NCBI RefSeq assembly: GCF_001522545.3
Contig: NC_031778.1
Location: forward strand, 24,095,797-24,159,796
DNA length: 64,000 bases
Reading direction: 5' to 3'
DNA from: Parus major
Lineage: Eukaryota; Chordata; Aves; Passeriformes; Paridae
Shown here: one piece after another, positions 1 to 9,836 of the stretch
Position numbering within the stretch: position 1 is the stretch's first letter
Layout: each line of letters opens with the position of its first letter
Translations under genes and position numbers: made by a program
The notes under the pieces: generated by a model
What the model was told of the DNA's origin: nothing
The model's input: only the letters and a program-made list of their open reading frames with translations
Database searches by the model: none

Positions 1-285
1 CTCAGCACAGCCCAAGGCAGCTCCATCCCATCAACAACTGGGAGCATCAACAAGGGATTGTCCCAGGAAGGGACAATTTATCCTTGCTACAATATTTGTG
101 TAAAGGCAACTTGCAGGAATTGTTATAAAAACAAGCAGCCTTAGGTAGGGAAACAGCTGGGAAAAATAATGGAATTTATGTTTTAATTATAGTGCGGGAC
201 TTTTTCTTTTTGACAGAGAAAACATATATTTCTTTTGTAAGATGTGAAGCATTGCTGAGCAAGGGCATGGAGCGACGGGATAGGA

Positions 286-425
286 GGGAATGGCTTCCCA
301 CTGCCAGAGAGAGGGGATGGATGGGATTTGGGAAAAAATAACCACGTTGGACGGGGCTTGGAGCAACCTGGATAGTGGGAGGTGTCCGTGCACATGGCAT
401 CCCTTCCAAGCCAACCCACTGAGGG
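286..425 (+). mobile_element. Diverged CR1 LINE 3' fragment
   Basis: Aligns by eye with the CR1 3' tail: GGACGGGGCTTGGAGCAACC, then a diverged 'gtgggaggtgtccgtgc' and CCTTCCAAGCCAACCCA. Confidence 0.65.
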
Positions 426-1449
426 CTGGTTTGATGGCTCTGAGAAGCAGCTGCAGCAGTTTCCCAGCCAGCACAGCTGAAGCTGTTTCTCTGTGTCGGT
501 TTTTATGGCCAATTCAATGCCAAAAAGAAAATATAGGTATGCCATAAAATTTTTATGACTTCATCCTCAAAATATCTCCAAAGCAGCTTGTTTACAGAAA
601 GGGCACGTTCTCCTGGTGGCTCTCAGGAGCTCTGAGAGGAGAGCCCAGCTCTCCTGCCCCATGCACAGACCCCATCCCACCCATCCCAGCCTCTCCACAT
701 GTTGCTTCCAGCTGGATTTAAGCTGCTGTGGGCCCTTCATAGATTCTCATACCAATCCTGAATTTTGTAACCAAAACCAGGATAAACCTGCTCCTCTGAG
801 GATCTGCCAGGGACAAGGCACCAGGACTTCAATGGGGGCATCCAGGAGCTCAGGATCTTATTTTCCATAAGCTTCCTGCTTCTCCTGCTTCTCAAACCCC
901 GTGTCCCACTGATTATTTCTGTTCTGGACAGAGCTTTGCCAGTAAATATCTCCCAAAAGTCGTTTGCACAAAGCCCTGAGGACACACCTGGCCAGCCCAG
1001 GGAGGCATCAGAGCACCAGGCCCTGCTCCCCACTCCCTCCTGCCCGAGCGGGGTTGAAGGTGCTACAAAAGTAGTTTGAGAAACAATTCCAATACATTTG
1101 GATGCCTCGATGAGCAAGTCCCACCCAGGGGCATTTTTGTTTCCTCAAATACAATGAATTTCTTAACAAACACATTCTACAGAAGGCGTTTTGTAGCGTT
1201 AGCCTGAAATAAAAATAAGCACGCTCAAAGTTCCAATTGGGTTTTGCCAAAGCAGCCAGGCTAAAATAATACATTTTAAATGTCTTAAACTGTGCGCTTC
1301 CCAAGTAATTAAATTACAGCGCTCCTGCACGACAGCTTCTCTTCCATCCATTTAAGCATTAGATTAAAGTTGTCAGGCAGCCTTTAGATGGAAAATCCCA
1401 GGCTGCAGGGAAGGCTTTGGGAGGAGGGTGCAGCGTGCTGAGTGTGAGC

Positions 1450-1747
1450 NNNNNNNNNNNNNNNNNNNNNNNNNNNNNNNNNNNNNNNNNNNNNNNNNNN
1501 NNNNNNNNNNNNNNNNNNNNNNNNNNNNNNNNNNNNNNNNNNNNNNNNNNNNNNNNNNNNNNNNNNNNNNNNNNNNNNNNNNNNNNNNNNNNNNNNNNNN
1601 NNNNNNNNNNNNNNNNNNNNNNNNNNNNNNNNNNNNNNNNNNNNNNNNNNNNNNNNNNNNNNNNNNNNNNNNNNNNNNNNNNNNNNNNNNNNNNNNNNNN
1701 NNNNNNNNNNNNNNNNNNNNNNNNNNNNNNNNNNNNNNNNNNNNNNN
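1450..1747. other. Assembly gap
   Basis: 298 N. The right flank is GC-rich and grades into the 23-bp minisatellite. Confidence 1.
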
Positions 1748-1859
1748 CACTGCCCAGGGAGGGGACACGGGCCTGGGGGACAGTGCTGGGACAGCCACTC
1801 GTGGGGCATGGGGACAGAGAGCTGCCTCCATGGGGGACAGCCACCCATAGGTGACACAG

Positions 1860-2227
1860 AGAGTCATTCGTGGGTGATGGGGACAACCACCCATGGGTGA
1901 CAGGGAGAGTCATTCACGGGTGACAGTGACACCCACCCACAAGTGACAGAGACACCCACTCACAGGTGACAGTGACAGTCTCCCATGGGTGAGAGTGACA
2001 CTCACCCACGGGTGACAGTGACACCCACTCATGGGTTACAATGACACCCACTCATGGGTGACAGTGACACCCACTCACGGGTGACAGTGACACCCACTCA
2101 TGGGTTACAATGACACCCACTCATGGGTGACAGTGACACCCACTCACGGGTGACAGTGACACCCACCCATGGGTGACAATGACACCCACTCACGGGTGAC
2201 AGTGACACCCACCCATGGGTGACAGGG
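1860..2227. repeat. Minisatellite, 23-bp unit
   Basis: About 15 head-to-tail copies of a 23-bp unit built on ACCCACTCATGGGTGACAG plus TGAC, with a few base variants. Diverged units extend left towards the gap at 1450-1747. Confidence 0.9.
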
Positions 2228-2423
2228 ACCCCCAGCCGGGCCGCTCCGCGCCTTTGCCCCGCCCGTGCCCCTCTGCCGTGGGCGGCTCCGCGGCTCAACC
2301 CCCGCATCTCCCCTGCAATATTTAAAAGCATCCTTAAAATCTCTCTGTTCTGTCCGGGCAGAGCAGAGCCGTGCGGGCCGTGCTCCGGGAGCTCCGCCTG
2401 TCCTCGGAGCGCGTCCCGGTGTC

Positions 2424-2592
2424 CCCAGGGCCAGCAGGGGCAGGGCTGTCCCCAGGGCCAGCCGGGCGGGCAGGGCTCTGTCCCCAGAGCTGTCCCCAGG
2501 GCCAGCCGGGCGGGCAGGGCTCTGTCCCCAGAGCTGTCCCCAGGGCCAGCCGGGCGGGCAGGGCTCTGTCCCCAGGGCCAGCCGGGGCTGGA
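2424..2592. repeat. GC-rich minisatellite, 45-bp unit
   Basis: Three to four copies of a 45-bp unit containing GCCGGGCGGGCAGGGCTCTG followed by TCCCCAGAGCTGTCCCC. Confidence 0.85.
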
Positions 2593-3734
2593 CACCAGAA
2601 GCCCTCTGGCTGCAGGGGTGCCCGGGGTGGCCAGTGCCGCACAGCAGAGACGCGGCTCTATCTGACACCTGGAACAGGAGCTCCATCTCCAGCCCAGGCA
2701 CCCGCAGAGCCCAGTTTAGGGTGGAATTAGGGAATTGTTGAGGTTGGGAAGAGCTGCAGACACCGGGGCCAGCCCCAAGGCAGCGGTGCCAGGGAGGACA
2801 GACCCTGCCCCGGGCAGGGAGCTGCAGAATAAATGTGTGTCCAAAGCCAAGCCTGCAGAACGATGGGAGGAGAGAAATCCAGACCCCAGCGAAGCCCGGC
2901 CCTCACCTCGGAGCTGCAAACTCCTGGGGAGCCACTGGGAAGGTGAAAGCAGCACAAATCAGCAGATTTTGTTTACTCAACTGGTTCCTTTTCCTTCCCC
3001 TCTGAGTTATTCCTGCCTCCTTTGTAGCCATTATAAGCTACAGTCCTGGGGGGAAAAGCATTGTGAATTCAGCGTAAATCCATTCTGTTCACTGGATTAA
3101 TCTTAATTTGCAGCAGGAAAATGAAGATCAGACGATGAGCCATAAAAGTCAGCTTGATGTGGAGAGTGCTGAAACAATATGGAACTTGATACCAAAATAA
3201 TTGTACCATTTGCATGCAAGAGCTTAAAACTGCTCATAATTGCAGCAAGGCTTAAATAAACCACAATTTCCTAAATATGTGAGGTAGTTATTATGGTTAA
3301 TGCTTGGAAAAAGAATCGCTGGGGGAAAAAGACACAGCTCCTGGAACAGTGCTAAGAAATACCTGCTTCCACCGACACCCCTTGGCAAGCACAGGACTTA
3401 ATTCCAATTCCCAAGGGAATTCTGCAGCCCAAGGTGACCCTCTGTGGGAGTCGGGACACCTCGTGTTTTACGGGGCCATTCCAGCGTCAGTAATACCCCG
3501 ATGGCACAGAGGGAATCTGCATTTTTATAAAAGCATTTCTGCTGCCAGCCCCCGGGTGACCCGGGCATGTTCAAAGCAGTGGAAGGATGCGAAGTCTGCC
3601 GGTGCTCACACGGCTCAGCCACGCCCGAGGGCTCCGCAGGGCTCCAGCCCCTCTCAGCCTGGGATTCCTCCTCTGGAGCTGCACCAGGAGCCCCTCCAGG
3701 AACGGCTGAGGGACGTTCCATGGAGCCACAGCAT

Positions 3735-3900
3735 CATCGCACCTTTGGAAGGGATTTTCAAACCCGCCCAGCGCCACATCCATCCCAACCCCCCCCGTCC
3801 CAGGCTGCTCCCAGCCCGTGTCCAGCACTGCCCACCCTCACAGGGAACAATTCCTTCCTAAAATCTACTCTAAATCTCTCCTCTTTCCCAGGGGATGAGG
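3735..3900 (-). mobile_element. Old CR1 3' fragment
   Basis: Weak CR1 tail in reverse. It keeps the CCCAGGCTGCTCCCAGCCCG and ACAATTCCTTCCTAAAATCT blocks; the rest is decayed. Confidence 0.55.
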
Positions 3901-4462
3901 AAGAAAGCAAACTTTACTTCTCAAGGTTTATCTGCCCAGAGCACCTTTACGTAATTCCGGTGTCAGGAGCTTTTCTTCCACAGATTCCCCCTCCCTGTTC
4001 CTCCACCATCGCCAAATGTTCAGCTCCCCCCAGATTCGTAAATAATTATGGGGAGGGAAACAACTCTTTTCCGCCCTCCCTTCTTCCCGCTTTGTCCCCT
4101 CGTTTTTCAGCTCTTATCTTACAAACGTTAGTAACACTTCTCTAATGAGGGCACATTCTCACCCCTTTGGGTGGGAAGGATGGCTTTCCCCTCGGGGGAT
4201 GGGAAACCTCGGGGTTTCCTCTCCTCACCCAGCCCAGGCTCCCTGCAACATCAACTCCACCAATTTGCCTTTGCAGATAAAATTTTTTTGTTTAAGCTCG
4301 CGCCGGAGTTAATGGTCAAAGCTGTCTCCATCAATTATGGATGAACACAAATAGATAGTTGTTCTCTGTAAATTGGGTCCCTCGTGCCCATGCGCCAGCA
4401 GGGCTCGGCAAAAGGGAGATTTCTGACTTGCTGACAGCCCCAAATCGGCCCCGCAGCGGCGG

Positions 4463-4626
4463 AGCCCGGCACAGCCCAGCACAGCCCATCCCAGCACAGC
4501 CCAGCACATCCCAGCACAGCCCAGCACATCCCAGCACATCCCAGCACATCCCAGCACATCCCAGCACAGCCCAGCACAACCCAGCACATCCCAGCACAGC
4601 CCAGCACATCCCAGCACAGCCCAGCA
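4463..4626. repeat. Minisatellite, 10-bp unit
   Basis: About 16 copies of CAGCCCAGCA / CATCCCAGCA in mixed order. Translated, it gives artificial repetitive open frames on both strands. Confidence 0.9.
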
Positions 4627-4711
4627 CATCCCAGCTCTGGGCACATCCCAGCTCTGGGCACATCCCAGCTCTGGGCACATCCCAGCTCTGGGCACATCCC
4701 AGCTCCAGGCA
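4627..4711. repeat. Minisatellite, 17-bp unit
   Basis: Five copies of CATCCCAGCTCTGGGCA. It adjoins the 10-bp array and shares CATCCCAGC with it, so it may derive from it. Confidence 0.9.
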
Positions 4712-4821
4712 CAGCCTGGCCAGGGAGAAGGCTCCTGGGGAGATGGGGCACTCTGGGCAAGGCTGTGCAGTGCTGCAGCTGTGATGGAAAGGGGCTGGTA
4801 TCAAAGAACCTGGGAATTCTA

Positions 4822-5005
4822 GAATGGCTTGGGCTGCAAGGGACCTTAAAGATCCATCCCACCCTCTGGCATGGGCAGGAGCACCTTCCACTATCCCAGG
4901 CTGCTCCAAGCCCTGTCCAGCCTGGCCTTGGACTCTTGGCAGCCGCAGCTTCTGTGGGCCCCACCAGCCTCATTGTAAAAACTGCTTCCTGATCCGTAAT
5001 TTTAA
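4822..5005 (-). mobile_element. CR1 3' fragment
   Basis: Reverse CR1 tail starting GAATGGCTTGGGCTGCAAGG, then the typical GGGACCTTAAAGATCCATCC and a decayed 5' side. Confidence 0.8.
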
Positions 5006-5379
5006 GTCTGAGAACAGCCAGGCTGGTGCCAGTCTCACTTTGAGAAGTTGTTCCCTGCGGTAGCAGCGCCACATCTGAAATAACCCCCAGCACCAGCACC
5101 AGGGCTGGATCCACTTCACTGAAAAGAATTTTAAGGAAGATCCAGCAAATTAGGAGAGAGGAGAACCCGGGCTGGGACCTCTCCATGGTCCAAAGCAGGT
5201 GGAGAGCCGGGCTGCTGTCCCTGCTCCCTGCCGTGCATCATCTCGGGGAAGCAGAACCACATCCTTTGTTTCCAGCAGCGGTGCGGCAGATTGCAATTTC
5301 CGAGCGCTGCAACTACATCGTTTTTAAAGAGAGGCTTGAAGTGATCCCAGATATTCCCCCCGAGCATCTGGGCAGGCTC

Positions 5380-5960
5380 GCTAGTGGGACTGAACCGGAG
5401 CATTAAAAAGGATAAAAGAGAGCAGCCCCTCTGCCCGTTCGCCTTCCGCAGGAGGAGGCAGCGGGGCTGCGGCCGGCGGTGGCAGCGGAGGCGATGTCCG
5501 GGAGGTCCTGTCCGGCTCCTGCCACAGCCCGGCTCCGAGGATGCCAAACGCAAAGCTCGTTTTGCAAAGGCAGAGCCGAGCTTCGCTCAGGTGAGCGCCG
5601 CGGGGACGCACCTGAGTCCTCGTATTTGCAGCTGTTCCCCGGCGAGCGCATTTATTCCCGTAAACTTTTGCCTTTCATATTCCAATTCGCTCCCAGAGCT
5701 GGAGAGGGGCCAGAAACATGTCACTTGGTGAAAAGCCCCCGAGCTGGCTCCTCTCCCGCCCCCACCCTGTCACAGGCGTAGTCGCTGTCTCTCCCTTTTA
5801 CATAATGGCAGCGGATGGGGAGGCTGGCAGCCGGGGGAGGCTCATCCCGGGCGCATCCCGGGAGCGGAGCGGGAGCTGCGGGGCAGCCCTGCCGCGGGGG
5901 CGGCGGCAGCGCTCGGGGGCGCACGGGGGTGGCTCTCGGTATTTTTAGCGTCGATCGAGG
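5380..5960. promoter_or_regulatory. CpG-rich block of unknown role inside KCNAB1
   Basis: A dense cluster of CpG dinucleotides in otherwise ordinary intron, about 2.6-3.1 kb downstream of the Kv-beta-1.1 exon. The richest parts are 5455-5600 and 5810-5950. I recognise no exon inside it on either strand. It could be an enhancer, an unannotated promoter or simply GC-rich intron. Confidence 0.35.
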
Positions 5961-6954
5961 GCCAGCGTGGCTCTGGTGGCATTTGGAGCAGCTCACGCTG
6001 CAGAGCTCGGCATCAAGGACGTAATTCAGGCAGAAAATGAACTGGGAAGGACTTCAGCTTCAAATGTGAGGGAGCTGAGGACTTTGCAGAATTGCTGTTG
6101 CGGCCGCCGGGAAAAGGCTTCGGCTTTGGATTTCCCTCGGGCTGAGGAATCGGTCCCAAGGTGAACACGAAATTCCAGCTCCGTTGGTTGGGAGGCGCTT
6201 CCCCACCCAAAGGTTATCGCGACTCAGCAGCGTCGCGCTGAGCCCGAGGGTTACTCAGCTCTTCCTCCAAATTCCCCTGCGCTGCTGCTCTTGGGGGAGA
6301 AATCAGCTCTGCACACGGAGAGATTCGCGAGCAGAAACAGAGATTAGTCATAAAGATAAAACCTCAGCCTAGTCGCCAACGAGCTGCTATTCCTGGTGCA
6401 ACTCCCAGGTCTGGGGCAGACGGAGTGCCGGGTGTGAGAACTCCGCTGGGACAATCCACCCTCACTCTCCAAACCTGCTCTAGGAATAAGGCAGGAAGGA
6501 CTCGCAAAGGCCCAACTGTGGAGGCTGCAGGAGCAATGAATTGCGATTCCCCGGGGTGTTGGTACCCTGGGAGAGAGCGCTGGGAGCCCGGGAAATCAGG
6601 ATAACTGCTGGCAATTAGCGCACGGTGCCCGTACAGCCAGGGAACACGGCTTGGGGCAGGTCCTGTCTCTGAGGGACACCCCACGAGCATGGCTTGGGGC
6701 AGACCCTGCCTCCAAGGGACACCATCAAAGACTCCTCTCCCACAGATAAGCTTACGGGGAAACTGAGGCACGATGGGGCTGCCAGAGGGGTCAGGGGTCA
6801 CAAGAGCTGCTGGCTGCCACTGCTCCACTGGGAAGGTGGTTAAAGGGCAGGTTACACTGATTTTGTGTGTCCTGTCTTCAGACTGGACCCTCTGCCGTGG
6901 CTCAAACCCTGCCCTCCCCATGGCCAGGCCAGACTGCAGCATCTGGGAGCTGGG

Positions 6955-7193
6955 ATCCCCCTGGACACTGTCCCTGCCAGGACCCCCAGGACACTGTCGC
7001 TGCCAGGACCCTCCTGGACACTGTCCCTGCCAGGACCCTCCTGGACACTGTCCCTGCCAGGACCCTCCTGGACACTGTCCCTGCCAGGATCCCCTGGACA
7101 CTGTCCCTGCCAGGACCCCCAGGACACTGTCCCTGCCAGGACCCTCCTGGACACTGTCCCTGCCAGGATCCCCTGGACACTGTCCCTGCCATG
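6955..7193. repeat. Minisatellite, about 27-bp unit
   Basis: About nine copies around CCTGGACACTGTCCCTGCCA plus AGGACCC or a near variant. It makes a long, repetitive and non-genuine open frame on the minus strand. Confidence 0.9.
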
Positions 7194-8526
7194 CCACCCC
7201 CAGCCCCCATCCAGCTGGGAGCTGGCTCCAGGACACGTTTATTACCCAGCAGTTCTGCCCTGGCTCAGGCTCACGGGGAACTTCTGCTGCCAGCCCCAGC
7301 CCGGGAGGGTGCAACGTCCCTGCTGAAAGTTGGTCACGGCTGAAGGACAGGACGAGCAGCTGGAAAGGCCGAGATTCCACTTGGGCAAAGCCTCTCTGTC
7401 ATTGATCAACCATCCAAGCACACCACAGAAAATGACATCTGAGCTCCCCAACCACACTGCTTCCAATGTGTGCAGCTCCTGGAGAGTTCACAGTGACATT
7501 TTCCTGCAGGATCCCCCTGCGCTGGCTGCACCACGCCTGGATCCGAGAGCGGCTGCTGAACCCACAGTGGCTTTGCAGCCACCCCAGGACCCCAGACCCA
7601 GCATTAACACAGAACTGCAGCTCCCCTGGCAGGTCTGGGGGCACAGGAGCCCTGGCTGGTAGCCCAGGGGCTGGAAACTAGCAGGATGAAGCTGCCTGGA
7701 GTCCTATGCCCCGCAGCCTGCCCATGGAGCCCTCCTGTGCCAGCTGCCTCCGCCAGCAGCAGCTCCCCCTTGGGCACGGGGTGCCGAGATCCCAGGCTGT
7801 TCCCTTCTCCCAGTCCGAATGTCACCCACTGGTGGCTGCAAGGGACACACTGGACAGGCAAAAGCCAACGCCAAAGGCACACAAATCCCCACTTGCAGCC
7901 AAAGGCAGGACAGAGAAGCTGATCAGCTGTCCACACTGAGCACTTCACACCGAACTCACAGCCATTCCTTGTTTTTCCTGCCTAGGTTGGGAGGAATAAA
8001 AACCTGCGAGAGGCAGGAGGCATTCCATAAGAATGCCTGGGATTTTGCTTTCTGCATTTGCCTAAAATTGGCTTTGATCTCATCTTTGCCAAGTGAACCA
8101 GGTGAGAAGTCGGTGAGCCACCCCCACGGTGGATTGATCCCCACGGCAGACGCCTCTGCTCCACACAACACGCTGCAAACCAACTTTCCCTGTCCAGCCC
8201 CAAGCATGCTTCGCTAATTGATTTTTCTGCTCATTAGCACCAATATTAGTTACATTGAACACTTAATAGGAACCATCTTAGCACCACTGGCACAAATTCA
8301 CAACGTTGCATAGAATCTGCCCGAGCGAGTGGGTTTTTGGTATAAAATCCCAGATACATATCCCTGCAAAAGCATAAACACCCCAAAGCTTCCCAGCTAT
8401 GCCCAAGTTTAAAAATCTATTAATAACCCGAGCAGAGAGCTCCTCTGCAAAACCAGGTGCATCCAGGCAGGCAAAGTAAAGAGCTATTACACTGCAAGGG
8501 AACAAAGACCGAGACCGTGCCCATAC

Positions 8527-8744
8527 CTATATTTCATGCCCGTTTGCTTTGCGGTGGATTCTTTTAATGAAATGTGATGCTGCGGGGTAAATGTCCCCAA
8601 ACTGCGAGCGATAATAGCCACTGTCCGGAATTTTGCCCGGGCTGCATTCACTACGTTCGGGGTCGTGGTGTTCTGCTTGCTGATGAGCCTGTCTTCACCA
8701 TTTCTCTTCAAGTTGTGGTCTGTGCAGGCGATGGACACTTGCAT
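8527..8744 (-). CDS. KCNAB1: KCNAB1 alternative first coding exon, Kv-beta-1.1 type
   Basis: Codes for the isoform-specific N-terminus of the Kv-beta-1.1 subunit, a cytoplasmic protein that binds Kv1 channel tetramers and gives them fast N-type inactivation by a 'ball' peptide. The 72 complete codons plus 2 nt start MQVSIACTDHNLK and end TAKQTGMKY(R). They match the mammalian Kv-beta-1.1 N-terminus nearly residue for residue, including Cys7, the known redox-sensitive residue of the ball. Compared with human there is a one-residue deletion (NLK-RNGED instead of NLKSRNGED). The ATG at 8744 has G at -3. The exon ends AG|GTATGG, with the donor GT at 8526-8525, leaving a split arginine codon. The next, shared exon (starting NLGKSGLR in mammals) is not in the window, so the gene is partial here. 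The upstream side is CpG-rich, consistent with its own promoter. Confidence 0.96.
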
Positions 8745-9420
8745 CGCGCCCGCGGTGCCCCGGCCGGGTGGCGGGCGGACCCCCGGCCCCGCAGGGGCTG
8801 CAGCTGCCCAGCACGGCCGGCAAAGCCCCGACCTGCGACTCCCCGAGCTCCGGGGGCTCCGGGAGAGCCTCGCTGCGTGCCCGCGGTGCCTCCGGCACAG
8901 GAACGCGAACTTGCCACGGCAACGGCTCGGGGCTCACTCCGGGCTGTCGGCGGCGATGCTGCTGCTCAGGCAGAAGCATCCATCCAGTCAGGTGCTGCCG
9001 GAGCGCCGCTCCCTCATGGTGATCGCTCCGCAGCCGCTCTGTGTCTCTGCAGCCTCCCGGCCGCCGCTTTTAAATCACTGCGGGCATCCTGCGAGCGCTG
9101 GACCGCCAAGTGCTGAGCAGGCACAGCCGAGCCCCGTCCCTAAGGAGCGGTAGCATCCATCGGTGTGTCCTTCGCCCAGGCGCAGCAGCGCTACCTCCCA
9201 CCCATGGCAGCCCGCCGAGCGCTGGCAGCGGCTCCGCAGCGGCCCCGGGATGCCCCCGCCAGAGCCTGCGGGAAGGATGGCGAGGATGGGCGGGATGCGA
9301 TCCACCGGCCTCCTTTGTGCTCGGAGGGAAGGCAGGAGATTCAGGCAGATCCGCCCGGAAAAAATCGCTGCCGGCGTCGCTAAGCGAGGTCTTCTACAGC
9401 GGGCGGCAGTTCGGTGTTAA
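8745..9420 (-). promoter_or_regulatory. KCNAB1: CpG-rich promoter region of the Kv-beta-1.1 transcript
   Basis: The sequence directly upstream of the Kv-beta-1.1 start codon is strongly GC- and CpG-rich (for example 8745-8960 and 9010-9260) while the DNA on the exon's other side is AT-rich. A TTTAAA box at 9068-9073, about 325 bp upstream of the ATG, is a possible TATA variant. The boundaries are judged by eye and the start site is unknown. Confidence 0.55.
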
Positions 9421-9649
9421 AATGGGTTAATTGTGGGGGAAAGGAAAAAGAAAATAATTGGGGGGAGGGGGAGGCAAATCGCCGCGCTCCGGTGTGTAAA
9501 GGAGGGAGATAACACGTTAATCCCGTGTTCCTGGCACCCGGAGCCGCCGCCCGCAGCCCCCGGCTCGCAGCGGGGCCGGGGTTAATCCTGCCCCCCCAGC
9601 ACCGCCAGCAGAATGAGCCGCAGCGCAAAGGTTTTGAAGCAAAAGCATC

Positions 9650-9836
9650 TCCATCCCTGAGCAGAACAACCCATCCCCATCCCGACCCCATCCCTGAGCA
9701 GAACAACCCATCCCCATCCCGTCCCCATCCCNNNNNNNNNNNNNNNNNNNNNNNNNNNNNNNNNNNNNNNNNNNNNNNNNNNNNNNNNNNNNNNNNNNNN
9801 NNNNNNNNNNNNNNNNNNNNNNTCCCATCCCCATCC
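9650..9836. repeat. Tandem repeat with CATCCC core, spanning a gap
   Basis: Two copies of a 37-38-bp unit (CTGAGCAGAACAACCCATCC plus CATCCCG...) lead into CATCCC-type repeats on both sides of the gap at 9732-9822. Confidence 0.75.
9732..9822. other. Assembly gap
   Basis: 91 N within CATCCC-type repeats. Confidence 1.

Larger units (their letters stand above)
1..8526 (-). other. KCNAB1: KCNAB1 intron downstream of the Kv-beta-1.1 exon (partial)
   Basis: By position this is intronic DNA between the Kv-beta-1.1 first exon and the common second exon, which lies beyond the left end. I see no convincing coding exon on either strand. It holds CR1 tails (286, 3735, 4822), minisatellites (1860, 2424, 4463, 6955), one assembly gap and an unexplained CpG-rich block at 5380-5960. 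AT-rich non-repetitive islands at about 1120-1330, 3100-3300 and 8210-8480 could be conserved regulatory DNA, but that cannot be shown from one sequence. Confidence 0.8.

Noticed and set aside
1359..1913. Open frames spanning runs of N (here and at 9732, 22824, 25998, 48749)
   Set aside because: They exist only because N codons cannot be stops.
1860..2227. Regular direct repeats suggesting a CRISPR array
   Set aside because: The units are head-to-tail with no unique spacers, and the host is a vertebrate. It is a minisatellite.
4335..5186. Minus-strand open frame of 283 codons with Cys/Trp/Gly repeats
   Set aside because: It is the 10-bp and 17-bp tandem arrays plus a CR1 tail read through, not a protein gene.
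6364..7380. Long minus-strand open frame (338 codons)
   Set aside because: Its centre is the 27-bp minisatellite translated as repeats. No domain is recognisable and it lies in a KCNAB1 intron.
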